Assembly (NCBI RefSeq): GCF_000315625.1 | Contig: NW_005434650.1 | Coordinates: 338,005 to 402,004 of the forward strand | DNA: 64,000 nt | Reading direction: 5' to 3' | DNA from: Guillardia theta CCMP2712 | Lineage: Eukaryota > Cryptophyceae > Pyrenomonadales > Geminigeraceae | Part shown: positions 27,301-39,354 of the stretch, one piece after another | Numbering within the stretch: position 1 is the stretch's first letter | Layout of the letters: every line of letters begins with the position of its first letter | Program-made: the position numbers and the translations under genes | The notes under the pieces: model-generated | The model's database searches: none | What the model saw: the letters and a program-made list of their open reading frames with translations, nothing else | What the model was told of the DNA's origin: nothing

Positions 27301-30300
27301 TGGGTCTGTATTGTTTGGGGATGGAATGTCACTTGTTGTAGCGAATACAGAATCAAGATTTCATGTCTTAGCAAGAGATAGTTTCAAAAATACTCTTTGC
27401 AATTTCAACCTTGATTTGCATCTGTCTTTGAGTGTCGGCGGGATAGACGAGCATGAACTTCAACTTCTGCCTGTGAGTGATGGGACTTTTGATGTGTTTT
27501 ATCCTGCTGCAATCTTATCTGGATCACAAAATCTAGTTTTGAGTCAAATGATAGAAAATTCCATAAGTAGCACCTTCTACGATATAGTGACATACAATCC
27601 TATTCTGACAGACAATCATATGAATCAATTGACGAACATTATCATGGAATCAACTTGGACAAGTCTTCGTACGATTGACTGGCTTCAGGCTTACATCATC
27701 AGGTGGCTTGGATTTGTAAGGCCATCTAAAGCAGATGATTACATCTTTTTCCTCAAGCTTCCCTCGGAACAAGACAGAGTCAAGCTCTGGATAGATTCAC
27801 AGCTAAAAATTGACATGTGGAGCAGTCTAAGCAATTTAGAGCTTTCAGCAGATCATGCGTTTCAAACTGCAAATCAATACCGTAGTGTTCAAATTCTGCT
27901 CCGAAAAAACATCTCATCCAATGCAAACGGGACATTTCAATTGCGATGGTATTCTTTGACTTCATCACAGAATTCATCAATCATAATCTACTCCAGAAAA
28001 GAAGTGATAAATTCTTCTGTCCAAGTCCGAGAATCTTGGACACATTGCTGGTCTCAAAATCCTACGTCAATAGGAGGAAGCATCATTATCTGCAGGGGGA
28101 ATGCGTTCAGAGTAGAACGGACTTACCTACTACAGTTTGAGCAAAGTTTGGAGCAACGTACGTTGCCATCACGACCGATCAATGGCACACATGTCTCTTT
28201 TTTGTTGCCTCCCTTCCTGCAACCTTTCGAGTATGTGCAGTTGATTGCACTTCATGATGAGACAGTCGTACAACCAGCAAACGAATGCCAGAATCTTTTA
28301 CAATTTTCAGGTAATTTTGATTCTAGGATTTGAATTCTACTGACATTTGCCAAGGTGTTCTGTTGTCTATCAAACCTAAGAAGAGTTTGACAGGTGGTTT
28401 TGCATCTGTCACAGTGTATGGAATAGGTTTGCAAGCCTCTCCGATCATCCTTGAAATAGTCCGTGGCCCTTCCAGCAATAGTTCTTCCAATTATCTCCCT
28501 GTTGTGCAAGAGCGGTTCGATAATTCCCGTATTTCTTTTTCAGTGCCAGGACCGAAACAGGATCTGTTCTATTTTTCGAGCCTAACTGGAAATGGCTTAT
28601 ATGCTACCTTCTATCAATCAGCAGAATTAGTCCTCCCACGCTCGTCTCGCATCGTTCCTGACATCGATTTTTCATTTGCGTATCGCGAACCCCTTCCCGG
28701 CAGCTTAGAATATGGGGCATCAAGTATTAGATGGTCTGGTTTGTTGAGATCCGATGCTCCAGCTTTGTACACGATACAATTGTCAACATTGGACGTTGAT
28801 GAACGAGTTAGGCTCTGGGTGGACAATGCTTTGCTGATTGACTCATGGGATAGTTTGACAAGCCAAGAGGAAACCGCTCTATTTCGATTTTCTTCGAACA
28901 AATATCATTATGATATTAAGGTAGAATATCAACAAACCAGTGGCAGCTTTGGGCTGAAGCTCTTGTGGAGTACAAATTCGCAAGTGCAAACAATTATCCC
29001 TCACGAGAACCTGTATCCACCTGGTGATTTCCACGAAGCTACAGTAAGTCTGGCCTCTGAAAGACAGGGAATCTTTGCGACATACTACAACCTAGATGGT
29101 CAAGAACCTCTTCATGCAGTTTGGTATCCTGAACCAGTTCTCGATATTTCACTCCAAAAACCTGGAATTGGTGTCATTCGATGGGAAGGATTCTTAAAGC
29201 CGTCATTTTCAGAGGTTTACACATTTACCGTAGCATTGAATGACGCGAGGGATCGAATAGAACTTTGGATAGATCAAGCGATTCTCCTTCGACAGTGGCA
29301 ATCCTTAGACACAGCGGAACCTGAGGGAACCATTTTCTTTGATTCAGCTACTCGCGCCTATCAAATTGAGATATTCTACAAACCAGCACAAGACAAAAGC
29401 TTCTTTGAGTTGTATTGGAAATCGAATTCGCAGATGTACTCAAGAGTGGATAAACAATTCTACATCCCAAGCGTCCCTCAACTGTCTGACGACATGCAGC
29501 GACAAGTGGTAGGAAGTACCGACTTTACGTTTTCAGGTACATAGGATATTGCTTGATTTCTAAATCTTCCTTATGCTCTTTTTTCAGGAACTCCAAGTAT
29601 CACCGCAGTGTCACCTCTCTTTGGGCCAACAACAGGTGGTATTCTGGTCACCGTATATGGATTGAATCTTGGTCCATCAAAGACGATGATCCAAGCTAGA
29701 GTCGGGGGTACAAGCGCCCTTATATCAGCGCAACCCACGCAAGAAGTCTGTAAGCTACGATTGCCATCTGGTGTTGGAAGAAATTTGGAGTTGTACCTCA
29801 ATGTCGACGGGGTTGAAGGTTTTGCAAACCCTCTCTTGAAATTTTCATACTCTTTCCCAAACTTTCAGTCAACAGGAACAAGCACTTTCTGGCCTGGCAA
29901 TCTTGAAAGCAATTTCCCCACCACTGGGTCGGTCAGTTTCACTTTGTCAGGCTCCGGATTTGGGACACAGGACTTCTCAAGCACCTCTCGGTTCGGTCAT
30001 AGCGCTATTGAAGCTTCTAGGTGGACTTCAGATTCGACCATTGTTTCCTTGATTGCTGGAGGCGTTGGAGGAACAACGGAGGGGGTTATCACAGTGGCAA
30101 GGCAATGGAATACCAGGACATTTCTCTTCACCTTCGATCGTCCTTCTCTCTCTGCTTCGCTGCCTTTGAACAGAGCTTCGACGGGTTCGTCAATCTTGAC
30201 GCTCTTTGGAGGAAATTTTTTCTCGAACAACATCTCACCGAAAATTCGATTATTCCCAACTGGGACAGAAAGCAGTTTTTGGATATCTGACTCAGCAATA

Positions 30301-33222
30301 CGTGGTATTACCGCTGCAGCAGGGAGTTCTTCTAAGCAACAAATAGTAACAATTTTGATTCAGCACTCCACTATTTCGGAACAGTTTACCATGGACTTTC
30401 CCCGTGCCTCCAGTCCGAAAAGAGCAAATATTCCCTCAACCGGGTCATCTGCGATAACATTGCAAGGTATGAACATGCGAACTTCTTCTATGACAGCTTC
30501 TGTTTCATGTGGAATGTCAATATCTCAGGCAACCAGATGGCAATCGGATACAAGCTTGATCAGTCTTGGACCATGGCTCTCATTCAACTCGTTGCGTTTG
30601 AGTGTTACCTCTACCCAAAATGTTGGAACATCCACTTCTATGGTATCGCATGACAATTTTGCAGCAAGTGGGATTAGACCTACAAATGGAATTGGAACAG
30701 GAAGTTCTTACATCTCGATCTACGGATCTTCCCTTGTTGGGTTTGCGTTTACCGAATTTGCAAGGGTTGGTTACAGCGCTTGCGAAAGATCTAATTGGTT
30801 AAGCGCTACATCTATTCGTTGTTTCACATCGGCATCAATCTCTTTCTCGCAGAAAGTGATTGTAACAATGGGAGTCTCTGTGGGTTCGAAATCTAGTTCC
30901 CTGTCGTACATCATTCCGAGCCTACAACTCGTCTATCCGATCAACAATCCTCCAGAAGGCAAGATTCTTTGTACTGTCGAGGGCGAATTTTTTGGGATGT
31001 TTGACGATTCCCAGCAAGGCAGGCTAGGTGGTTCTTCCTGCGAGCGGTCCGTTTGGAAAGCAGACACATCACTATACTGCAAATCTCCCGCCGGAATCCA
31101 GGGTACTAGGCAAATAGTTGTTTCATCTGGGATCCAAGATGGTAGTAGAACTGAAATTTTCTCTTATGATATAGAGGGAATCACAAAGACCATTTCTGCG
31201 AACCTTGCTACCACTGGTTCTGTAAGATTCACAATTTTAGGATACAATTTTGGGTTTCAAGATTATACGCAACGAAAGCGGGTTGGATTTTCTGCAACGG
31301 AAATAACTGTGTGGACGTCAGACTCCTCGGTAGCTTCGTTGAGTCCAAGTGGAATTAAACGAAGTCATTCGTTGACTCTGACAGTAGGAGAGCAGATTCG
31401 AAGACTGACAAATACACGAATAGTCACTTATGATCAGCCCAGTGTCAGTACTATGAAAAGGGCAAATTTGCCCTCAACTTCGTCTATCCTCTTGACTGTT
31501 CTTGGTGCAAATCTAGCTAATGCAGCATACAGCACAAACGTACGACATGCAACAACAAGTTGCGAAGAGACTGTGTGGTTCTCAGACACATCCACAATAG
31601 GAAGAAATGCAGCAAATGCACAGTTCACAAGATTGATTCTGATGACAACAGGTAGCGAGGTTGGAACCACCACTCAAATTTGCAGCATAGATACTGTAAT
31701 CATCACTACAAGCACAAAGATCAACACACCGTCCACTGGCGCGATAATAATGACTGTGGCAATAAGGATACAAACTACTTATGACATTTCCGAAAAACTA
31801 AGAATCCATCACACGGCAACCTCAGCAAGTCAATGGATTTCACAAACAAGCGTGAGGTGTCAGACAGCGGCGGGGGCAGGAGGGACGGGGCGGGTAGCGG
31901 TGACGGTAGGAGAGAGGGAGGGGAGCGGGACGGAGGCTTGGTCAGCAGACGCGGGGACGGGGAGCGGGGCGGGGCGAGGGAACGGGGCGGGGACCGGGAG
32001 CTGGAGCATGACGGTACAGGGCGGGGGGCTAGGGCTCGGGGACTACTCGGGAGAGGGGCGGGAGGGAGGCACGGGGTGCGAGGGGACAGAGTGGGAGTCG
32101 GAGACGAGCGTGAGGTGTCAGACAGCGGCGGGGGCAGGAGGGACGGGGCGGGTAGCGGTGACGGTAGGAGAGAGGGAGGGGAGCTTGACGGAGGCTTGGT
32201 CAGCAGACGCGGGGACGGGGAGCGGGACAGAGCGAGGGAACGGGGCGGGGACCGGGAGCTGGAGCATGACGTCATTTGGATCAGGTTTCGGCTTGTTTTC
32301 ATCTTCTTTGGCCATTCGTGCTGGGTTTTCGTCATCGCTTTCATCGTTTTGGCTGAGCGATTCTTCTGTGCGATGTTTGACAAGTGTTGGTCAAGGGTCA
32401 AGTTTGTCTTTTTTGGTCTCATCTGCTGGTTTGTCACAGACGTTGTCTGATCTTATTTCATTTGACATTGCTGTTGTATCTTCCGGAGCTCCTTTGAATT
32501 CTCCTGCTGTTGGTGGTTCTGTGGGCACTGTGTTTGGTGGCATATTTCATTTTTCCAGCGCTACTCGTTACGGATCTACAGGATCCGAAAGAACTGTTTG
32601 GCTATCAGACTCTGCTTTAGTATCCGTGGCTGGGAGTGGTGTGGGTGGGAACCTCACAATTTATGCTACATGTTCCGTCCTTTGGGGCTCGCTATCAGAG
32701 AGTTTCACTTTTGATTCTCCCATTTCTGCCATCAAACCTTCGAACAGACCAGTGATTTCCTCTACAGGTTTCATCACTTCCGTCTTCGGAAAGGATTTCG
32801 GATCATATTCGGTATGCGCAGCTGCTAGCACCGGTAGTACGGTTTCAGAATCTACACTGTGGCTGTCAGATTCTGTCGTGCTGAGTCGATTAGCATCCGG
32901 TGTCGGGTCGTCGATTCTTGTTTCAGTGTCAGTCGAAAATCTAGTGGATAGCTTGAGCCAAGCCTTATCCTTTGACAATCCACGAATTCAAACTTTGCGA
33001 ATGGCAGCGAATTCAACCATCCTAGCTGAGGCTTGGAATCTTGGAATCTATGATAGCTCCACAAAAATGCGCATTGGTCACACGTCCTGCAGACATACTA
33101 AGTGGATCTCAGATTCTTCGCTCTTATGTGGGCTACCGAACGAGCTCCCTGGGCAATTGAAGGTTGTCCTCACTTGTTCACAACAAGCTGGAACAAACCT
33201 AATATTCAGCTCAATTGCATGA
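18353..33222 (+). CDS. Giant secreted repeat protein: PA14-like, filamin-like and TIG-like modules
   Basis: Seven exons, 18353-18608, 18671-24844, 24884-25675, 25720-25998, 26046-28310, 28355-29536 and 29588-33222, all joined in phase 1, give 14,583 coding bases or 4,860 residues. The start codon precedes a signal peptide (core VILIWSLLAVL). From about 19.1 to 29.4 kb I count 13 PA14-like modules, each with a W-x-G-(F/Y) entry and a core like RIKLWIDSYLIIDQWHSL. Between them lie filamin-like Ig units (GDGITLATAGFSSQFSLRS..DRFGN). From 29.6 kb to the end come one classical IPT/TIG unit and 13 units of about 86 residues with TGS, GFG and WxSDS landmarks. No membrane span or anchor is evident at the C-terminus. 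By family, PA14 and TIG domains bind glycans or partners outside the cell, so a cell-surface or matrix role is likely. The precise function is unknown. Confidence 0.85.
31855..32270 (+). repeat. GC-rich 258-bp tandem patch inside the TIG-like array
   Basis: The sequence from the TSVRCQTAAGAGG codons onward is repeated 258 bases (86 codons) later almost without change (GACAGCGG starts at 31863 and again at 32121). Composition jumps to very high G with few T, unlike the AT-richer flanks that code for the same kind of repeat. Confidence 0.9.
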
Positions 33223-33584
33223 ATATGCTAGCACGAAAAAAGCCATTCGATGGCGATTAGGACTACGAATCTCAAGAGGAGGCTTAGAGTTAGTATTCCA
33301 ATGCACCAATACGCTTTGTGCATGTTATTAAATCTTCTTCATGTGTATGTTGCCATGAAACATAATTAATGTTGGACTTAGTAGGAGCTGAATGCGCGTA
33401 ACATGTAACATCACAGATATGACGATTCCTATGAAGCTCCTTGTGACGGGCGCATTCCCTTCCTGTGATCACACTTGAGTAAAATCTTCGATATCCGACT
33501 AACATCACTTGACCCTCAACTCTCGGTTGACCCGCAACCTACGTAATTCTCAAGTCAACATAGCTATATATTAATACCAGGCTG
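33223..33584. other. Short convergent intergenic gap
   Basis: Between the giant protein stop (33222, plus) and the coiled-coil gene stop (33585, minus). No gene or clear signal beyond presumed 3' ends. Confidence 0.4.
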
Positions 33585-36093
33585 TTACATTCCCCATAAA
33601 TTGTCATTCAAGCTTCCCAACTGCATTGAAACAGTCATGATCCACGCATTTCGAAAGACATACGAATGCCTGATCTTTGAGTTTGAGATTCTCAAGCGAA
33701 ATGGAGTCAATCGTCTGTCTGCAGGCAGCATTTCAAAATAACTTGCAGGTCGAAAAAGCGGAAAATTACGCTTGCTCATCAGATTTCGCCTCAAATTCAA
33801 GCTTCAAGCAGGTAACTTCTGCAATTTGCCTCCTCAACGATGCTTCCCGCTGGTCAAATTTCATCAACTATGCAAAAGAAGATACTCATCTGAATCACCC
33901 GATTTTGTTCTTCTATCTCTTTTTCTCGCATTTCCAGTCTCTGTAGAAATGATGATTTTGTGGTAATCACAGTAGTGTTCTACCTCACGAAGTGCAGTGA
34001 ATTCCCTCTCCCTTTGTCAGTAGTCAAGCAAGGATGATTGATGAAACAGAGCATAAGAAACGTACTTAGCTTGAAGTTGCTTGGTCATCCTTGTAAGCTC
34101 ACCATGCTGCCCACAATCAATTCAACCACAGACAAAGGAACAACATACCACTTGGTTTTGTTCGACTGCCTTTGTCTCAGCCAAGTTCTTGGTTTGGATT
34201 GCATCACCAAAACGGAGTTTGCCTTGTTTCAGCACAAAAATACCTTGTAGTAATCCCTTGATTGGGTGATTGATTCAATATCTTAAACATGAAAATCAAA
34301 CCCTATACAGATGAGGAGAGAAAACGAAGACGACCTACCATTCTTGAGAACCGACACGACGTCTCTATGCATTCTGATTGGAATATCAAAGTCGTCATCC
34401 CCAGCAATCATAGATAACATTTTGCAGTTAACAGGCAATTAAGAGGGAATGATTACCTCGTCAGGGATTCGATGGTCTCATCATGTCTGTTGTTCATCTC
34501 ATCAATATTCTACAAACCATTTTTCATCTGCAAGATCCACAAGCAAAACCGAGGAAAGGACCTTTTGATTCGATGCTTTGATCCTGGAAATGTCATCTCG
34601 AAGCTACACCAGACCAGAATGCTTTAGCAAAAGCAGGATTCGGGTTTTTTTTACCTGCAATTTGATAGTTTCATTTTCTCTCATGGCCGTCTACTTTGGA
34701 ATCAGAATTCAATTAAGTCTGTGAAGCATATAACACCTTCCAATCGACTTCAATAGTGTTCTTCAAAGTTTCGCAATTTATGATGAGATCCTGATAAAAA
34801 ACTTACTGGCATCAAAATCGTTGTTATGTCTACCTGTTTTTCTTGTCGCTCTTTCTCCAACATTTGCTGATCAAAATAATTCATTGAAGAAACATGGGAG
34901 GGCTGTTGATACCGTAGTGAAGCTCAACTTCTCTTGAATTGCTGACAACTCATCACATTTGGCATCCAAATCACACTGCACTGAGTCATAACACGAAAAA
35001 GACATGCTCCAACTCGCCTGGATGTGTTTAACTTTTGATCGCAACAGATCAACTTCTTTCTCTGGGTTATCTAAGAAGCTGCACCCGAATTGAGACAGTT
35101 CTCACCATATTTCCTTGCATTCCTGACATTTTCTTGGTGTATCTCATTATCTTTTTCCCAGCGAATTTGACCCTGCCTGATACCATAACATTAAAAAATG
35201 GATTTAGATCATTTCTCATACTTCAATTCGACTTCAATCTCGCTGCACCTTGCTTCTGATTCCAGCAGCTGCAAACAGATAATCTGATCACATGACACCC
35301 CGTCAACCAACAAAAGTCAAAACTTTTTCATTAGCTCTGCTGAGGCGCCGGTGCAATGCATCATTCTCTTCAGTGAGATTCTATCCAAAATGCTCAAAAT
35401 TCAGACATTCAGAGCCCTGAGAGCTTTTAGGGATCGCACTTGGACTGTCTCGTGCACGTTTCGTCTGGCGCCAACAGCTTCTTTGAAATAAGATTCCTTG
35501 AGTTCTCCCTTCGAAAAACATGAGTTATTTGAGGACCAATGTTCAACCCCCTGCGTGCCCTGTATAAGAGAAAAGTACCTCCGCTTCTAACTCTCTTCGA
35601 AGTTTCTTGTTTTCGAGGATCAATCGATCTGATTGCTAAGATGTTGCAAGCAGAATGATGTCAAAAGCAATAATAACAACATCAGAAACTCTCAGACCCT
35701 CTGCATGTCCTCCAGCGAATTCTGAGAATAGTTAAACAGTTCACAATATGATGTTGTTTCACCTGCAGTCTCTCGATCTCTTTGGAATGAAATGACGTCA
35801 ACATGCTGAGTCGCCCCTGCAGCACATGAGCTTGATTGCTATCATTCTTGATGCTTCTACTTCAGAAAGCGGCGATCTGATTTCGATTCTTTCCGCTGTG
35901 ATCAAAAAGTATTATTCTGTTTCGTTTCTTTAAAACTGAATGAATCTACCGGGAGAAGTGCTTCTGTTGGAATTCGAAGAATGGAAACTCGAGTGAATCT
36001 TCCAGCACAACTTGTTTGTCAATGCACAGCCACAGGGTTTGAAGGAACCTCACGTTTTTGACTCTTCATTGCTGACATTGGTGGTGTAGTCAT
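33585..36093 (-). CDS. Coiled-coil protein encoded by about 20 tiny exons
   Basis: No long ORF exists here, but reading the minus strand with splice signals gives a chain of short exons, most of 30-110 bases with introns of about 40-50. It starts MTTPPMSAMKSQK (ATG at 36093, intron, then LVLEDSLEFPFFEF) and ends LGSLNDNLWGM before a TAA at 33585. Between are typical heptad segments: SKEIERLQNSLEDMQR, QSDRLILENKKLRRELEAE, NDALHRRLSRANEK, LLESEARCSEIEVELK, KEVDLLRSKVKHIQ, CDLDAKCDELSAIQEKL, LRDDISRIKASNQK, HGELTRMTKQLQAK and LEMREKEIEEQNRVIQ. The product is a long parallel coiled coil, perhaps structural or ciliary. No family could be named. One intron (35017-34976) has a GC donor. A few junctions, near 35.9 and 33.8 kb, are unsettled. 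Confidence 0.7.
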
Positions 36094-36782
36094 GGGGGCT
36101 ATGTACCAGTCAAGTCATAGGAAAGCATGGACCGATGGGAGACCTCGTTGAAAACTTCCCAAGGACTCTCAGGATTCTTTCAGCCTCCTGCAGGACACAC
36201 TCAGCGGATGATGTCTCCAGCCATCTTCTTGTACCTCCACTGAGCTCTCCATGCTCCCTCCTCGCCGCATTTCTTCTGTGTTTGACCCAAGGCCCTCGTC
36301 CCCTCGCAGTCTGCCCGCAGCTGAGGCAGACCAGGAGGCAGACCGTGCTTGGAGTCAGACCCACTGGAGACCTGAGTCCAACGGTGCCCGAGTCAGTATG
36401 ACCAGCCCGACGCCGGACTCATCGATCAGTTCGATATATGTCGAAAGACGTTTGTTCAGAAAATGATCAGAAAACTCGTTTTCAAGTCCTCACATAGAAG
36501 TTTCTTTCTCTGCCCTTGGATGTTCAGCGCAGCAGTGATGTCACGAAATCGAGTTTTGAGTAAAGCCGCCCTGAGCGGAAACCGCTACTTGAACCACACG
36601 AGCGGCTGCACGCACGACGAGGAGGGGAACAAGGATCATGTGAGACAGCAGCAGCGCAGGCCGCTCCTGCGAGGAGACAGCAAGACCCATGCGAGCTCGA
36701 TATCAAATGCTTTAGTCAATGAGCCTGATGGTTTCGTGAGGCGGACTCACTAGGTATATTGCGTAGGGCCGAGTGTGGTGCA
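36094..36782. other. Divergent intergenic region
   Basis: Lies between the start of the coiled-coil gene (minus) and the phosphoesterase-like gene (plus). ORFs of 80-96 residues on both strands here show no family signal. An ATG-led frame at 36463-36753 could be a 5' exon of the next gene, but it ends in a stop before any good donor. Confidence 0.35.
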
Positions 36783-38897
36783 ATGCCTGGTCAAGGAGAG
36801 GAGAAGCGACGGAGGGCTTGGGGTGCTCGTGCATGCGAGGCTGGGACAACCAGTGGAGCTTCATCTCACTTGCTGTCTCCATCTCATGGCTCGAAGACTT
36901 CAACTTCACCTGTATCAGGAGACTCTGGGTCTTCCCAGTCATGCCCGCAAACCCAACTTTGTTCCGGATTTCAAGGGGATCACGAATCATCAAATCAATC
37001 TTCGTCAGCCATGACACCTGCAGGGAAATCAGATGACGCGAAGAGATGTCCCGAGCTCATGGATTCGCTAAAACAAGGTTTATACTTCGCTCAACAGAAG
37101 TTGAACAGCCTAGAACGCAAACATTCTTTGTTGAAATTCGATGTAAACGACGTCTGCAAAGATTTTTCAATGAATACAGCTCGGATCAAAGTTTTGAATT
37201 CACGAGTAAATGCAGCTTATCGCGAGGAAGAGAAAAAATGGAATCGTTGCTTAGCAAATGCTGTAAAGAGAGCTGACGATTTCCAAATCAAAAACAAAGA
37301 ATTGCACGAAACAATCCAAGACTTACAATTACGATTATCTCTGAAGGAAGACGAGTATAAAGAAGTGGTTTCAGAACGGGAGGTTCTACGAAAGAGCCTT
37401 CGAAGTTTGCAAAGGGAGCAAATGGCATCGAACGACCAAACTAACAGGGTGAGACGGCACTCACTTTCGATTGTTGAGAACATGAACTTGGCCAAGGGGC
37501 TTATCCTTGACGTCGGTATTTTCATTCAAGAAGACATGAAAGCATGTATTCATGAGTTGAATGATCTTGTCGAGGATTTCAAGAAAGAAGGTGTGGATAC
37601 TAGCATGCCGTTAGTCAAGAGCATGTCTAACACAAGCAGCGAGAAAGAATCAGATCTTGACATATCTCATGAAATACAAAGAACGCATCAAGTATGCATT
37701 TACATCACGGACATCAAAGGGGATATGCAAAGGTTCAGGAGGACAATTGCTGCCTCGATGTATGTGAATTTTATGGACAAGGAACAAATGGAGCTGACTA
37801 TTGACGAGGGCGCACAATTAGTGTATGGTGGGAATGCTTTTCATTCAGAATCAAAGAGTCTTGAATTTGTGAAATGCATCCTATCAATCAAGCAACGATA
37901 TCCACAACAAGTTCACTTGCTCCTCGGACACGATGACCTGAAGCTTCTGAAAAATCAACTTGTTCACAGCGACGAGCGATATTTTCTCTTGCACGATTAC
38001 TTGAAGTTTGCAGACGTTGGTTATCGTTTTGGAGAAACATTGTTTCTGAATTGCAAAGTCACTTCCAAGATTGCTGGAATTGTTCCAGGTCACCATGTGA
38101 ATAGTTTGGGTCCACATGAGTGGATCAAGGAATTGAATTCGTGGGTGAACAATGAAATATCGGAGGTCTTTGAACAACATAAATCAGTCGTGAGCAGGGG
38201 TTCAATAGTTGAACGACTCTCGTCCTTCTTATATACAGAGGGTTCTACACATGAGATGCTTCGTATTCCTCGATCGACGCAAATATACTTTGTTCAGGGT
38301 GGTATTACAACGCTCATTGGAGTCAGCCCGGTTAATATTCATTTTCCATGGGCTCCTGATCAAAGCTTGCTCTGTGGTATCTTTGCGCCTAATTTACACT
38401 GGGGAAATTCGAGATTTGCAATCAGGTTGGAATGGAATGGTTTGCCCACATTACTCGGAACAACACCTGACGAGAAGGAATTCGCTTTCGAAATCGATGT
38501 AGAGGGAAATTCCATCGGTGCAGGTGACTACCACGGGAAACAATTGCCTGACGGGAGATGCATCTTTGCGTCAGAGAGGGACAGAGAGGGTCAGAGACGA
38601 TTTCTGGTCACCACGATACCATCGGAGGAAGATCTTTTGCGGAATCAGCTGCCAAAGACTGATACAATCGAGGCAGAGCTCCTGAATCTATTGTCTGACC
38701 CACGACTAGCTGAGGAGCGATCAGCTGAATGGACCGATAAGAATACTCTTAGTGAAATGCAGCAAGACGTACGGTCTTCGCTGAATTCTGCCCACACTGA
38801 AATGTTTGGTAGGAATCGAATAGATTACCAGAAGAAAGTACGATCATTCCGTCGCAAGAATTCCAGAAACAACTTAAAGCCAAAAATGATCAGGTGA
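36783..38897 (+). CDS. Degenerate metallophosphoesterase with coiled-coil N-terminus
   Basis: The first ATG of the open frame is at 36783, giving about 704 residues. A Ser-rich leader is followed by a coiled coil at about residues 85-220 and then a phosphoesterase-like region. Its landmarks are CIYITDIKGDMQRFRR, QLVYGGNAFHS and RYPQQVHLLLGHDDLKLLK. In active members these are D-x-HG, a GGD-x-x-DRG-like turn and GN(H/R)(D/E). Here the His of the first motif is Lys, the Asp of the second is Asn, and the Asn of the third is His, so metal binding is probably lost. The layout resembles uncharacterised protist phosphatases with GG and KKRYP segments. The tail (about 630-704) is charged. A splice near 38830 with a further exon to 38997 would replace the last residues by a regular helix ending LARQLEEIMLKL, so the true C-terminus may be there. 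Confidence 0.6.
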   Translation: MPGQGEEKRRRAWGARACEAGTTSGASSHLLSPSHGSKTSTSPVSGDSGSSQSCPQTQLCSGFQGDHESSNQSSSAMTPAGKSDDAKRCPELMDSLKQGLYFAQQKLNSLERKHSLLKFDVNDVCKDFSMNTARIKVLNSRVNAAYREEEKKWNRCLANAVKRADDFQIKNKELHETIQDLQLRLSLKEDEYKEVVSEREVLRKSLRSLQREQMASNDQTNRVRRHSLSIVENMNLAKGLILDVGIFIQEDMKACIHELNDLVEDFKKEGVDTSMPLVKSMSNTSSEKESDLDISHEIQRTHQVCIYITDIKGDMQRFRRTIAASMYVNFMDKEQMELTIDEGAQLVYGGNAFHSESKSLEFVKCILSIKQRYPQQVHLLLGHDDLKLLKNQLVHSDERYFLLHDYLKFADVGYRFGETLFLNCKVTSKIAGIVPGHHVNSLGPHEWIKELNSWVNNEISEVFEQHKSVVSRGSIVERLSSFLYTEGSTHEMLRIPRSTQIYFVQGGITTLIGVSPVNIHFPWAPDQSLLCGIFAPNLHWGNSRFAIRLEWNGLPTLLGTTPDEKEFAFEIDVEGNSIGAGDYHGKQLPDGRCIFASERDREGQRRFLVTTIPSEEDLLRNQLPKTDTIEAELLNLLSDPRLAEERSAEWTDKNTLSEMQQDVRSSLNSAHTEMFGRNRIDYQKKVRSFRRKNSRNNLKPKMIR

Positions 38898-39354
38898 ACC
38901 AAAACCCAAGTTATTTTGCTGGACTCACCGCTACCTGATACTTTGACAGATCGAATTATTGGCCCGGCAACTTGAAGAAATCATGCTCAAGCTTTAAAAT
39001 GGCAATCTAAAGAAATATTCTTTTCCTTGCAACATTTTGTGTTTATTCAATTCTCATCGAATCACTTTTGGATATCACCACTCCAACCTGCAATGAATAA
39101 GAGCTCTAATCAGTGATGTTCGCAAATCGTTGCTTCTGCCTTTGACGAAACATGTCACTTCCCTGCACCAGAAGTGAGGTTGACTATGTATTCAAACATC
39201 CAACCAACCTGAGATTCATCTCTCTTCCCTTCGTCTCCATCATGCCCCCTGTTACGTTTGCTTCCTCCGCTTGAACGAGGAACAGGCTGACTTCCTGGGA
39301 TAAGACTGACATGAAATTTAGTAACATAAACCAGCTAAAGAGAACAATCAGCAC

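Noticed and set aside
24840..29590. Giant protein region as five or six separate genes
   Set aside because: Each gap between long ORFs is a 38-51 base GT-AG intron in phase 1 and PA14 or filamin modules continue across it.
31775..32450. Long ORFs on both strands (205 and 220 codons) over the GC-rich patch
   Set aside because: They are shadows of the G-rich tandem units in the giant gene, made of Arg/Gly/Asp or Pro/Ser runs.
36110..36466. Overlapping ORFs of 71-88 codons on both strands
   Set aside because: No family motif, no splice link to neighbours and high overlap; probably chance in a GC-rich stretch.
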